From NCBI GenBank assembly GCA_003155275.1, contig PMCC01000147.1, positions 8,667-19,877 of the forward strand: a DNA stretch of 11,211 bases, read 5' to 3'. Source of the stretch: Actinomycetota bacterium. GTDB taxonomy: Bacteria; Actinomycetota; Humimicrobiia; Humimicrobiales; Humimicrobiaceae. A program made the translations under genes and the position numbers. Shown piece by piece: positions 1 through 6,397 of this stretch (its first letter is position 1; each line of letters begins with the position of its first letter). The notes beneath the pieces are model-generated. The model was not told the origin of the DNA. It did no database searches and saw nothing but the letters and a program-made list of their open reading frames with translations.

Positions 1-219
1 GGGGTTACAGTTTCCTATTTTGAATGGGTGCAGGGTAATCTTGCCTATTTCTGGGGAAAACGTGAAGTGAACTTAAAGTTAAGAGACATCATGGAAAAAG
101 CTTTTTATGATGTGTATAAATGCTGTACAGACAAAAAGGTCGACATGCGCACAGCCGCCTCGCTCATTGCTGTCGGCAGGGTTGCCGAGGCTGTGACATT
201 AAGAGGCATATATCCGTAA
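1..219 (+). CDS. gdhA: Glutamate dehydrogenase, C-terminal end (5' truncated by window)
   Basis: The reading frame is open from the first base and gives 72 residues before a TAA stop. It begins GVTVSYFEWVQ, the conserved segment of the C-terminal half of hexameric glutamate dehydrogenases. It goes on with an EVN-x-KL-x-IM-x-KAF-x-DVY helix and ends with DMRTAASLIAVGRVAEA, the usual C-terminal helix of this family, so the true C-terminus is present. The enzyme catalyses reversible NAD(P)-dependent oxidative deamination of glutamate to 2-oxoglutarate and ammonia in the cytoplasm. Cofactor preference cannot be read from this fragment. It is followed by a 166-bp junction with a gene fragment rather than by a co-directional partner, so it is probably not functionally tied to the sugar genes downstream. 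Confidence 0.88.
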   Translation, partial: GVTVSYFEWVQGNLAYFWGKREVNLKLRDIMEKAFYDVYKCCTDKKVDMRTAASLIAVGRVAEAVTLRGIYP

Positions 220-245
220 GGATTGAAAAGTTTGGGGAATATAAA

Positions 246-290
246 ATTAAAAAACCCAATATAGTATTAATATTTTCTGATCAGCTCGGG
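246..290 (+). pseudogene. Truncated 5' end of a sulfatase gene (fossil)
   Basis: Reading from an ATT codon at 246 gives IKKPNIVLIFSDQLG. This closely resembles the N-terminus of type I (formylglycine) sulfatases, which typically begin M-KKPNI-x-x-I-x-x-DQ; the Asp is a metal ligand in the family. A GGGGA purine block at about 234-238 sits at ribosome-binding distance, so the ATT may be a mutated ATG. The resemblance stops after the LG. The frame continues with unrelated residues (NLKWWLLF onward) to a stop at 342-344, so the Cys/Ser-x-Pro-x-Arg active site and nearly all of the protein are missing. The rest of 220-385 shows no gene, only two TGATCA palindromes (278-283 and 346-351) and a small CACA/TGTG inverted repeat (330-340). 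Confidence 0.55.
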
Positions 291-385
291 AATTTGAAAT
301 GGTGGTTACTATTTAAATCCTCAATTTCACACATATTGTGCTAACTGATCAATTAGAATAATAATTAAAAAATTAAGGAGTAAAA

Positions 386-1285
386 TTGTCAGAAATCAAT
401 ATAAATGAACTTTATAAATGGTGTAGCATCCCAGTTAAAGAACTTGAAAATCATCCAGATCTTAAAGTTCCATTTAGGATTGTAAAGGATTCAATAGAAA
501 TGGGAAAACTTATGGCCCAGGAGCTTATAGAAGAAATTAAAATCGCAAAAGATGAGGAAAGAGTTTGCAGGGCAATAGTACCATGTGGGCCAAAATCTTG
601 GTATAAACCTTTTACGGAAATAATAAATATGGAAAAGATTTCCTTAAAAAATTTAGTTGTTTTTCATATGGATGAGTGCCTAGACTGGGAAGGCAAATTG
701 CTGGCTGAAAACGATCCTTATAATTTCAGGACTTTTATGGAAAAATATTTTTATGGCAGTATATTATCTGACTTGGCTGTGCCAGAATCACAAAGGTTTT
801 TCCCTAATCCAAACAATATGAATTTGATTAAGAAAAAAATAAATGAAGAACCAATAGATATTACTCTTGGGGGATGGGGCCAAGACGGACACCTTGCTTA
901 TAATCAAGCAAGAAGGAATCCTTACAGTAAAATTACCTTGGAGCAACTAAAAAATTCAGAATTAAGAATACAAGAAAATAATATTGATACTATTATTGCT
1001 CTTTCACATAGAAGTTTTGGAGCTGGCTATCAGTTTGTTCCACCTATGTCAATAACTTTAGGGATAAAGGAGTGTTTTTCAGCAAGAAAAGTAAGAATAT
1101 TCAGTGATACTGGCGATTGGAAAAAAACAGCTTTAAGAGTAGTACTTTTCTCTGATAAAACCGTAGAATATCCTATTACTATTCTTCAAGATCATCCTGA
1201 TGCAATAATTACAGCTACTTATGAAACAGCATGCCATCCTATTTCTGAAAATCCCCAATGGGAATTCAGAGGAGTAAATATATGA
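386..1285 (+). CDS. NagB-like sugar-phosphate isomerase/deaminase family protein
   Basis: This 299-residue cytoplasmic protein has the glucosamine-6-phosphate deaminase/6-phosphogluconolactonase fold. The start is a TTG at 386, with AAGGAG at 375-380 spaced five bases away; no better start is nearby. Two family signatures are visible. VVFHMDE (92-97) matches the FNMDE loop of E. coli NagB. GGWGQDGHLAYNQ (162-174) matches its GGIG-x-DGHIAFNE loop, so Asp96, Asp167 and His169 correspond to NagB Asp72, Asp141 and His143. NagB Glu148, the ring-opening partner of the His, is Gln174 here. The C-terminal ILQDHPDAII segment matches the LQLHP-x-A region of NagB. At 299 residues it is longer than E. 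coli NagB (266). It is translationally coupled to the kinase downstream. The likely substrate is a phosphorylated sugar or amino sugar; classical GlcN6P deamination is doubtful. Confidence 0.8.
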   Translation: MSEININELYKWCSIPVKELENHPDLKVPFRIVKDSIEMGKLMAQELIEEIKIAKDEERVCRAIVPCGPKSWYKPFTEIINMEKISLKNLVVFHMDECLDWEGKLLAENDPYNFRTFMEKYFYGSILSDLAVPESQRFFPNPNNMNLIKKKINEEPIDITLGGWGQDGHLAYNQARRNPYSKITLEQLKNSELRIQENNIDTIIALSHRSFGAGYQFVPPMSITLGIKECFSARKVRIFSDTGDWKKTALRVVLFSDKTVEYPITILQDHPDAIITATYETACHPISENPQWEFRGVNI

Positions 1286-2370
1286 AGTATTTAAAACCCT
1301 TGTACCATAATCTGGAATTTAAATATAATCACCTTGTAGGTACTGGAGGTATAGGCTCTGGGATATTCTTTAGATTAATCGGAAATAATACAATTGGTAG
1401 GAATGAAAGCAGACTGGGCGAACTTCTTCGGGGTAAAGACTATTGTAAGTTGCATATAGTTATTCATTATCTCGCTATTCTTTTGGGGACAAAAAAAAAT
1501 AAGTTCGATATTTTTCCAATTGGAAAAGTAGGTGATGATGATGCTGGGGTTTTCCTTATCAAAGAAATTCAAAAACTTGGAATAAACATAAAAAATATTT
1601 TTAAAATACCCAACACATCTACATTATTTAGTGTTTGTTTTCAATACCCTGATAGTACAGGTGGAAATATTACTTCTGCAAATAGTGCCAGTAGTAAAGT
1701 CTCAGAAGAAGATATAATATCTTTTTTTAATGAATTTAAAAAAGACCCAAAAAGGGAAATAATCCTTTCTCTACCTGAAGTACCTCTAAGTACAAGAATA
1801 AAAATATTAGAAATTGGCAGATCCAGAGGGAGTTTTAATATTGGTTCAGTTTCCTCATTTGAAATAAAGGAACTTAACTATATAAATGGCTTTGCCCTTA
1901 TCGATATGATTATTCTAAATATTGATGAAGCTTCTTCAATTGCAAAGCTAAATAATTACAAAATAGATAAAATAATTAGAAATTTAGAAATTGAAAGAGA
2001 TGTTAGTAAAATTATAAAATCATGCATAAGTTATTTAATAAATAAAAATATTAACATCATGATTGTAATCACTAATTCCTCTAAAGGCAGCTATACTTAT
2101 TTCAAAAGAGATTTAAGATTTATTCCAGTGGTGGATGTAAACGTTAAGACTACTGCTGGAGCTGGGGATGCTTTTTTAGCAGGCACTATCGCAGGGATAT
2201 GTTGCGGGCTTTCTTTTAATAGTTCTGTAGAATTAGGTTCTTTTTTAGCTTCACTTTCTGTAATTAGCGAAGATACGATTAATCATGAAATAAATTTAAA
2301 TTATTTAAAAAAATTTGTAGAAGACAATAACATAAGTTTTAGTACAGATCTTGGTGAAATTTTTAAATAA
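1282..2370 (+). CDS. PfkB/ribokinase-family carbohydrate kinase
   Basis: The family phosphorylates sugars or sugar derivatives with ATP. The chosen start is ATG 1282, which overlaps the upstream stop as ATGA and has AGAGGAG at 1268-1274. An in-frame ATG at 1258 is less likely because it lies inside the preceding gene without its own ribosome site. That gives 362 residues. The PfkB C-terminal signature TTAGAGDAFLAGT (290-302) carries the anion hole GAGD and catalytic Asp296. The ILNIDEA segment (211-217) fits the N-x-x-E metal/phosphate motif, and GKVGDDDAG (81-89) fits the PfkB N-terminal motif. The first 70 residues are unusual: GTGGIGSGIFF (20-30) followed by an LGRNESR-like stretch and DYCKLHI. 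Its partner upstream is a sugar-phosphate family protein, which suggests consecutive steps. Substrate is unknown. Confidence 0.85.
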   Translation: MKYLKPLYHNLEFKYNHLVGTGGIGSGIFFRLIGNNTIGRNESRLGELLRGKDYCKLHIVIHYLAILLGTKKNKFDIFPIGKVGDDDAGVFLIKEIQKLGINIKNIFKIPNTSTLFSVCFQYPDSTGGNITSANSASSKVSEEDIISFFNEFKKDPKREIILSLPEVPLSTRIKILEIGRSRGSFNIGSVSSFEIKELNYINGFALIDMIILNIDEASSIAKLNNYKIDKIIRNLEIERDVSKIIKSCISYLINKNINIMIVITNSSKGSYTYFKRDLRFIPVVDVNVKTTAGAGDAFLAGTIAGICCGLSFNSSVELGSFLASLSVISEDTINHEINLNYLKKFVEDNNISFSTDLGEIFK

Positions 2371-2433
2371 GTATTAATAAATTACTATTTTATTTATTAT
2401 AGAAACATTTAAAAATGATGCTATGGAGAAAAT

Positions 2434-3600
2434 ATGGACTTAAAATTTCTGAGTAAAAATGAGCCAGACTTTGGCCTATTTGTGGATGTATTAAAAGGAA
2501 TAAGAATTGCATCAACAGTTTTATCCGCAGAACTATTAGTAGATGAGGAAATTAAGAAAATAATTCTTTTGGATTATTTAGATAATGAATACTATCCACC
2601 GCCTGTATCCCAATGGGGAGATAATACTTTTAATTTAAATGCATATTCAGAAAAAAAGAAAGCCTATAAAAAATATTATGGAAGTACCATAAATTTTTAT
2701 AGAAAAATGGGCTATAGCTTGTTAGCTGATATGACATTTATCAGTAATTTTGAATCCCTCAATTCTGTAGTAAATAAAATCGCTGATACTTCGCAATTAA
2801 ACAAAGGCTTTAGACACTGGGCTGTTGAAGATAAGGGAATGATTAAAACGTGGGATGATTTTGAGACATTTCCATGGAAAATTGCTGAAGATTTAAATAA
2901 TGAATATCTCGAATTGTTAGATAGCATAAAACAAATGCTTCCAGATGGCATGAAGATAGGAGTAATAGCTTCACTGTTTGAAGAACTGTTGGAGTGGATT
3001 TTTGGGTATCAAAACTTTTTCTATTTGTTAGTTGACAACGGTGGTTTGGTGAAAGCAGTTTGTGACAAGGTGGGTGAAATAATGCTCAACTTTTATGATT
3101 CTGTAATTAACCATGAATCGGTAGGATGTATTTTTCATGCAGATGATCTAGGTTATAAAACCGGAACAATGCTTTCTATTAAAGATTTAAACAGCCTTAT
3201 TTTTCCATGGTTTAAAAAATATGCAGATATAGCTCATAAAAGCAATAAACCATTTTATCTTCATAGTTGTGGTAAAAGAGATGAGATAATGGATCTTTTG
3301 ATCAATGATATAGGAATTGATGCAATCCATGCTTTTGAAGATGTCAGCTATCCTGTAATACAGTACAAAGAAACATGGGGAGAAAAGGTAGGAATTATAG
3401 GTGGAGCTGATGTTGACAAGATTACAAGGTATGATGAAAAGGATTTAAGAGATTATATAGATAAAATCCTCAATTCCTGTGCATTAAAAGGAAGATATGT
3501 TTTTGGTTCAGGCAATTCGATTCCAAATTACGTTCCTGTAAATAATTACCTGGTAATGATGGACGAATGTAATAAATGGTCGAAAAATAATTTAATATAG
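2434..3600 (+). CDS. UroD/MtaA-superfamily protein (uroporphyrinogen decarboxylase-like)
   Basis: A protein of 388 residues; ATG at 2434 with GGAG at 2425-2428. The C-terminal half has features of the uroporphyrinogen-decarboxylase superfamily, which also contains the corrinoid methyltransferases MtaA and CmuA. These are HADDLGYKTG (235-244), FYLHSCG (274-280), an IIGGADVDKI strand-loop (321-330) and a final FGSGNSIPNYVP segment (357-368). His277-x-Cys279 matches the first two zinc ligands of MtaA-type methyltransferases. The third ligand, a Cys in a GCG-like segment near the C-terminus, appears to be replaced by the GSGN at 358-361. No heme-synthesis gene is nearby, so a role in porphyrin metabolism is unlikely. 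Given its place between a sugar kinase and an M24-like protein, it probably acts in the same pathway. The reaction cannot be assigned. Confidence 0.75.
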   Translation: MDLKFLSKNEPDFGLFVDVLKGIRIASTVLSAELLVDEEIKKIILLDYLDNEYYPPPVSQWGDNTFNLNAYSEKKKAYKKYYGSTINFYRKMGYSLLADMTFISNFESLNSVVNKIADTSQLNKGFRHWAVEDKGMIKTWDDFETFPWKIAEDLNNEYLELLDSIKQMLPDGMKIGVIASLFEELLEWIFGYQNFFYLLVDNGGLVKAVCDKVGEIMLNFYDSVINHESVGCIFHADDLGYKTGTMLSIKDLNSLIFPWFKKYADIAHKSNKPFYLHSCGKRDEIMDLLINDIGIDAIHAFEDVSYPVIQYKETWGEKVGIIGGADVDKITRYDEKDLRDYIDKILNSCALKGRYVFGSGNSIPNYVPVNNYLVMMDECNKWSKNNLI

Positions 3601-3611
3601 AAAGGCAGAAG

Positions 3612-4787
3612 ATGAGGATTAAGGAATTACCAAAAGAGGAATATGAAAAAAGGGTTGAAAAGCTGCAGTCTTTAATGAAAAAAAATGATCTTGACCTGAT
3701 TGTCTGTTATAGCAGTGAATGTGAATCTGGAGTTATTAGATATTTTACCGGATTTTGGCCATTTTTTGATTTCGCATCTTTGCTTATTCCAAGGGAAGGT
3801 GAACCAATATTGCTTACAGGAGGACCAGAATCTGCAGATTTTGCAAAAGTATCTTCAAAAATAAAAAATGTTGATATAAACCCTTTGCTTGTTGAAACTT
3901 CAGCGCCAACAGAATGGATAAGAAAAGCTGAATCAAATAACTTTTCTGAAATATTAAAAAAATATAAATTTGCAAAAAATATAAAAAAAATCGGTGTTTC
4001 CAATTACAATATTTTCCCCAATTTACTTTTCAAAGATCTTATTGCAGCAATGCCCGATGCAGAAGTTTATAATGTTGATGATCTTATATTGGAGTTGCAA
4101 TCTATAAAAAGTGAAAAAGAGATACCTTTTATAGAAGAGGCGTATAAAATAGCCCAGCAATCTTTAATTAAAGCAATTCATAGTATTAAAGAAGGTGTAG
4201 CCGAATATGAAATTGAAGCTGTTGCCAGAAAGGAAATGCTCGAATTAGGAGCTGAAGGGACTCCCTACCCCACATGGGTGTGTTCTGGTGATAATACTAT
4301 CTTAAGTCTTTGCAGGTCGACTGATAAGAAAATAAAAAAGAACGAGTTAATACAACTTACGATTGGCTCAAAATACATGGGATATTGCGGGAATATTTGC
4401 AGACCCGTGTCTTTAGGCAAACCAAAAGACAATGCATTAAGGCTTATGAAAATAGGTGTTGAAGCAAGTAATTATGCAATTAATAAAATTAAACCGGGGA
4501 TACAGGCAAGTGACGTTTTTAAGGGTTATTACGAAATTCTTTTAAAGTACAATCTCGAAGAATTTGCACTTTATGGCCCTGCTCATGGTACAGGTTCTTC
4601 AGAAGTAGAAGGCTTATGGATGTCTGAAAATGCAAATTTCATTATAAAACCAAATATGCTTTTTAATGTTGATATATGGTTGTCTGATTCTATCAACGGC
4701 CTAAGATTTGAAGATGGGATATTAATAACAGAAAATGGAATAAAAATGCTAACTTCTTATAAAAGAGAAGTTATAATTTTAGAATAA
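3612..4787 (+). CDS. M24-fold (creatinase/Xaa-Pro peptidase-like) protein with altered active site
   Basis: Length is 391 residues; ATG at 3612 with AAAGG at 3601-3605, eleven bases after the upstream stop. Residues 1-160 resemble the creatinase N-terminal domain (ERVEKLQSLM, then a YFTGF segment). Residues about 170-385 are the pita-bread domain, with the family Ser-x-Lys-Glu segment (SEKEI), a TDKKIKKNEL turn, GYCGNICRP, GPAHGTGSS and GLRFEDGILIT. In metallopeptidases of the family the five ligands are Asp, Asp, His, Glu, Glu. Here the aligned residues are Thr250, Asn261, His325, Asp354 and Glu367, so metal binding is probably lost or changed. Creatinase, a metal-free member, also lacks the two Asp, but its catalytic His (in a GAHN segment) has no equivalent near LSLC (231-234). 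Peptidase, amidinohydrolase or binding roles all remain open. It is the last gene of the operon; no convincing terminator follows. Confidence 0.78.
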   Translation: MRIKELPKEEYEKRVEKLQSLMKKNDLDLIVCYSSECESGVIRYFTGFWPFFDFASLLIPREGEPILLTGGPESADFAKVSSKIKNVDINPLLVETSAPTEWIRKAESNNFSEILKKYKFAKNIKKIGVSNYNIFPNLLFKDLIAAMPDAEVYNVDDLILELQSIKSEKEIPFIEEAYKIAQQSLIKAIHSIKEGVAEYEIEAVARKEMLELGAEGTPYPTWVCSGDNTILSLCRSTDKKIKKNELIQLTIGSKYMGYCGNICRPVSLGKPKDNALRLMKIGVEASNYAINKIKPGIQASDVFKGYYEILLKYNLEEFALYGPAHGTGSSEVEGLWMSENANFIIKPNMLFNVDIWLSDSINGLRFEDGILITENGIKMLTSYKREVIILE

Positions 4788-5025
4788 TCGTATATAACTA
4801 GTAAAAACTATATGGATTTCCACTGGTTTGTCTTGCCCTAAATAAGACTTGCAGTATCCCTTTCACATCTTTAGTCCTGACATATGAAAAAGGATTTCCG
4901 AACCAAACTCCAACCCATTATTAATGTTAATAGAAATAAATTTTCAATAAACAAGCCTTTTGGGAATTCCTGATTTGGTTTTATTTTTTATTACTACTTT
5001 CCATTATACCCGGTTTTTTTATTTA
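4788..5025. other. Convergent intergenic region, no clear gene
   Basis: This 238-bp spacer separates two convergent genes. No strong hairpin with a T run was found for either; there is only a TAGT/ACTA four-pair stem near 4799-4810 and a bare T run at 5013-5019. On the - strand a 39-codon frame is open from 4917 down to a stop at 4798-4800. It reads WVGVWFGNPFSYVRTKDVKG and then KGILQVLFRARQ-like residues, but has no start codon or ribosome site. It may be a decayed fragment; I do not recognise it. Confidence 0.35.
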
Positions 5026-5886
5026 TCAATGCTCTTTAAGTACATTTATTATTGTTTCAACATCTTTAGATTTTTCTTTAAGAATTAAGAGTTCTTCTTC
5101 GGTAATAGGCTTAAAATTATCAGCTATATCGCATGCAAGCCAGAGAAGTTCAGCATGGCTTGATGACAATGCCGTAGTAATTCCTTTCAGGGAAAGAGTA
5201 AAACGAAGCCCGAGGGAAGCCTCTTTAAAACTATCCTCGGGTACATAACTGCATTTAACCCACTTATTTACCTTGTCTTTTTCAGGTCCACTTTTAGCAA
5301 GAGCCTTTATAGCTAAAACCCCCATCCCTTTTTTGACGGCCATATCTAATACTGTTGGTCCGTAACCATTTTTAAACCATAAAGCCCAGTTAAAAGAAAA
5401 CATAATGCTTGTAAAATCATAAGCCTTCATTAGTGCAATCGCGGCCTCTTCGGTGTGTGCTGTAAAACCTAGATATCTGACAAGCCCCTGTTCTCTGGCT
5501 TTAACAAAAAATTCAAGTGCGCCCCCTGGTCCCATTACAGTGTTTACTTCATCAAGAGTTATCATACTGTGGAACTGATAAAGGTCAAAGTAATCAGTCT
5601 TTAACTTTTTTAAGGAATCCTGAAATTCTTTTTGGGCACCTTTGGCGCTGCGCTCCTGTGTCTTGCATGAAAGAAATACATTTTTCCTGTATGGCTTAAG
5701 GGCAGGGCCCAACATTTGCTGGGCATTCCCGTAAAGGGGGGCCACATCAAAATAATTTATTCCCCTGTCTATTGCCTTTGCCACAAAACGTGAAGCATCT
5801 TTTGCAGATACATCTGTTACAACAATTCCCCCAAAACCTACTATTGATAATTTCTCACCTGTACTTCCAAAACTCCGCATTTCCAT
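5026..5886 (-). CDS. Aldo/keto reductase
   Basis: A 286-residue NAD(P)H-dependent carbonyl reductase of the aldo/keto reductase superfamily. The start ATG at 5886 has AAGGGG (plus coordinates 5895-5900) eight bases upstream; an alternative ATG two codons inside is possible. The catalytic tetrad is complete: Asp47 in NYFDVAPLYG (44-53), Tyr52, Lys75 in LSCKT and His106 in LYQFHS. The N-terminal FGSTGEKLSIVGFGG strand is typical of bacterial members. It faces the four-gene operon convergently and is divergent from the GntR gene. The 511-bp space between it and that gene holds several inverted repeats, so it may share control with the importer. The likely role is reduction of a sugar aldehyde or ketone, or oxidation in the opposite direction. 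The substrate is unknown. Confidence 0.9.
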   Translation of the reverse strand: MEMRSFGSTGEKLSIVGFGGIVVTDVSAKDASRFVAKAIDRGINYFDVAPLYGNAQQMLGPALKPYRKNVFLSCKTQERSAKGAQKEFQDSLKKLKTDYFDLYQFHSMITLDEVNTVMGPGGALEFFVKAREQGLVRYLGFTAHTEEAAIALMKAYDFTSIMFSFNWALWFKNGYGPTVLDMAVKKGMGVLAIKALAKSGPEKDKVNKWVKCSYVPEDSFKEASLGLRFTLSLKGITTALSSSHAELLWLACDIADNFKPITEEELLILKEKSKDVETIINVLKEH

Positions 5887-5919
5887 TTTACTGGCCCCTT
5901 CTACTTTTATTTTGAAAAG

Positions 5920-5950
5920 TTTATAATCTTATAACTACTTTCATTTTCAA
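5920..5950 (-). promoter_or_regulatory. Possible promoter for the aldo/keto reductase gene
   Basis: Reading the - strand, TTGAAA (plus 5945-5950) is followed after 19 bases by TATAAA (plus 5920-5925), about 34 bp before the start codon. The spacer is longer than the ideal 17, so this is tentative. Confidence 0.3.
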
Positions 5951-6056
5951 TACAGCAAACTGTTTACTTACTGATGAAAAACCTAATCATTAAATAATAT
6001 TTTTTTAGTTTTCAGTTATACCTCAATGGCATTTCTTTAATAATTATATGCATAAT

Positions 6057-6084
6057 AATGATGGAAATACAATATTTCGTCATT
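6057..6084. promoter_or_regulatory. Interrupted inverted repeat in the divergent intergenic region
   Basis: The inner arms GAAATA and TATTTC (6064-6069, 6073-6078) are perfect with a three-base centre. Outer arms AATGA and TCATT (6057-6061, 6080-6084) extend the symmetry with a one-base offset. It could be an operator for the divergent pair or a weak RNA hairpin. A perfect TATAAT at 6105-6110 lies just downstream but lacks a good -35. No protein can be assigned. Confidence 0.35.
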
Positions 6085-6183
6085 TTGTTTAAGATCTTTA
6101 GAGGTATAATATTTTTTAAATTCTCAAAAGTTATTTTAAACGAACTATTGTTATTGTCATAATTTAATTTAGATTTTTAAGTG

Positions 6184-6195
6184 GGTATCGATACC
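6184..6195. promoter_or_regulatory. Perfect 12-bp palindrome GGTATCGATACC
   Basis: The 12 bases are perfectly self-complementary and lie in otherwise very AT-rich DNA about 200 bp upstream of the GntR gene. The central CG is reminiscent of LacI-family operators, but no LacI-type gene is in the window. Operator function is inferred from symmetry and position only. Confidence 0.35.
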
Positions 6196-6232
6196 TTTCC
6201 ACATAGACTTTAAATGTAATAATTCGTGAGGC

Positions 6233-6253
6233 AAATTGTCAATTGAACAATTT
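6233..6253. promoter_or_regulatory. Inverted repeat AAATTGT-N7-ACAATTT next to the gntR promoter
   Basis: Two perfect seven-base arms (6233-6239 and 6247-6253) flank seven bases that are mostly CAATTG. The repeat ends six bases before the TTGACA box at 6260, a place where activators or repressors often bind. TTGT/ACAA half-sites are common in GntR-family operators, but the spacing differs from the FadR-like sites elsewhere in this window, so another regulator may be involved. Confidence 0.4.
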
Positions 6254-6259
6254 ATTTAT

Positions 6260-6288
6260 TTGACATTTTTCTAATAGAATGTTAAATT
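6260..6288 (+). promoter_or_regulatory. Predicted sigma70-type promoter of the gntR-family gene
   Basis: A perfect TTGACA (6260-6265) is followed by a 17-bp spacer and TAAATT (6283-6288, four of six consensus bases); TTAAAT with a 16-bp spacer is an equal reading. The architecture matches the promoter at 7509-7537. Transcription from here would give a leader of about 100 nt. Confidence 0.5.
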
Positions 6289-6302
6289 GGACTAACTTGT
6301 TT

Positions 6303-6317
6303 ACTGGATAGACCACT
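6303..6317 (+). promoter_or_regulatory. FadR-like GntR operator, copy 1 (autoregulatory)
   Basis: ACTGGATAGACCACT matches the perfect dyad at 7541-7555 in 12 of 15 positions and keeps the TGG and ACCA halves of the FadR consensus TGGT-N3-ACCA. It begins 14 bp after the putative -10 at 6283-6288, so a bound protein would block early transcription of the regulator gene that starts at 6398. Confidence 0.6.
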
Positions 6318-6397
6318 TAATAGGTAGGACGATATTTCTATAAGTTCTTACAGAGGCTTTGGTTAGTAATTTATATTTAAATGTGGCTGAATGAAAT

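Noticed and set aside
294..322. TTGAAA box as a promoter for the four-gene operon
   Set aside because: No acceptable -10 element occurs at 16-18 bp; the nearest A/T-rich hexamers have wrong spacing. The operon promoter was not identified.
120..344. 74-codon frame overlapping the end of the glutamate dehydrogenase gene
   Set aside because: Its first part is an out-of-frame reading of the conserved dehydrogenase C-terminus. Only the 246-290 portion resembles a protein (sulfatase N-terminus), so it is reported as a fossil, not a gene.
1258..1281. Upstream ATG as the start of the PfkB kinase
   Set aside because: It has no ribosome site and lies inside the preceding gene. ATG 1282 has AGAGGAG at proper spacing and the typical ATGA overlap.
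3707..4003. 98-codon - strand frame inside the M24-fold gene
   Set aside because: It lies fully inside a recognisable gene, has no family resemblance or start signal, and is explained by the codon composition of the + strand gene.
4819..4824. Single ACTGGT half-site near the convergent intergenic region
   Set aside because: It resembles half of the FadR-like operator, but the matching ACCAGT half is absent and there is no promoter to control here.
4903..4980. AACCAAA and TTTGGTT as a terminator stem after the four-gene operon
   Set aside because: The seven-base arms are separated by more than 60 bases, and no compact hairpin with a T run forms, so this is not a credible intrinsic terminator.
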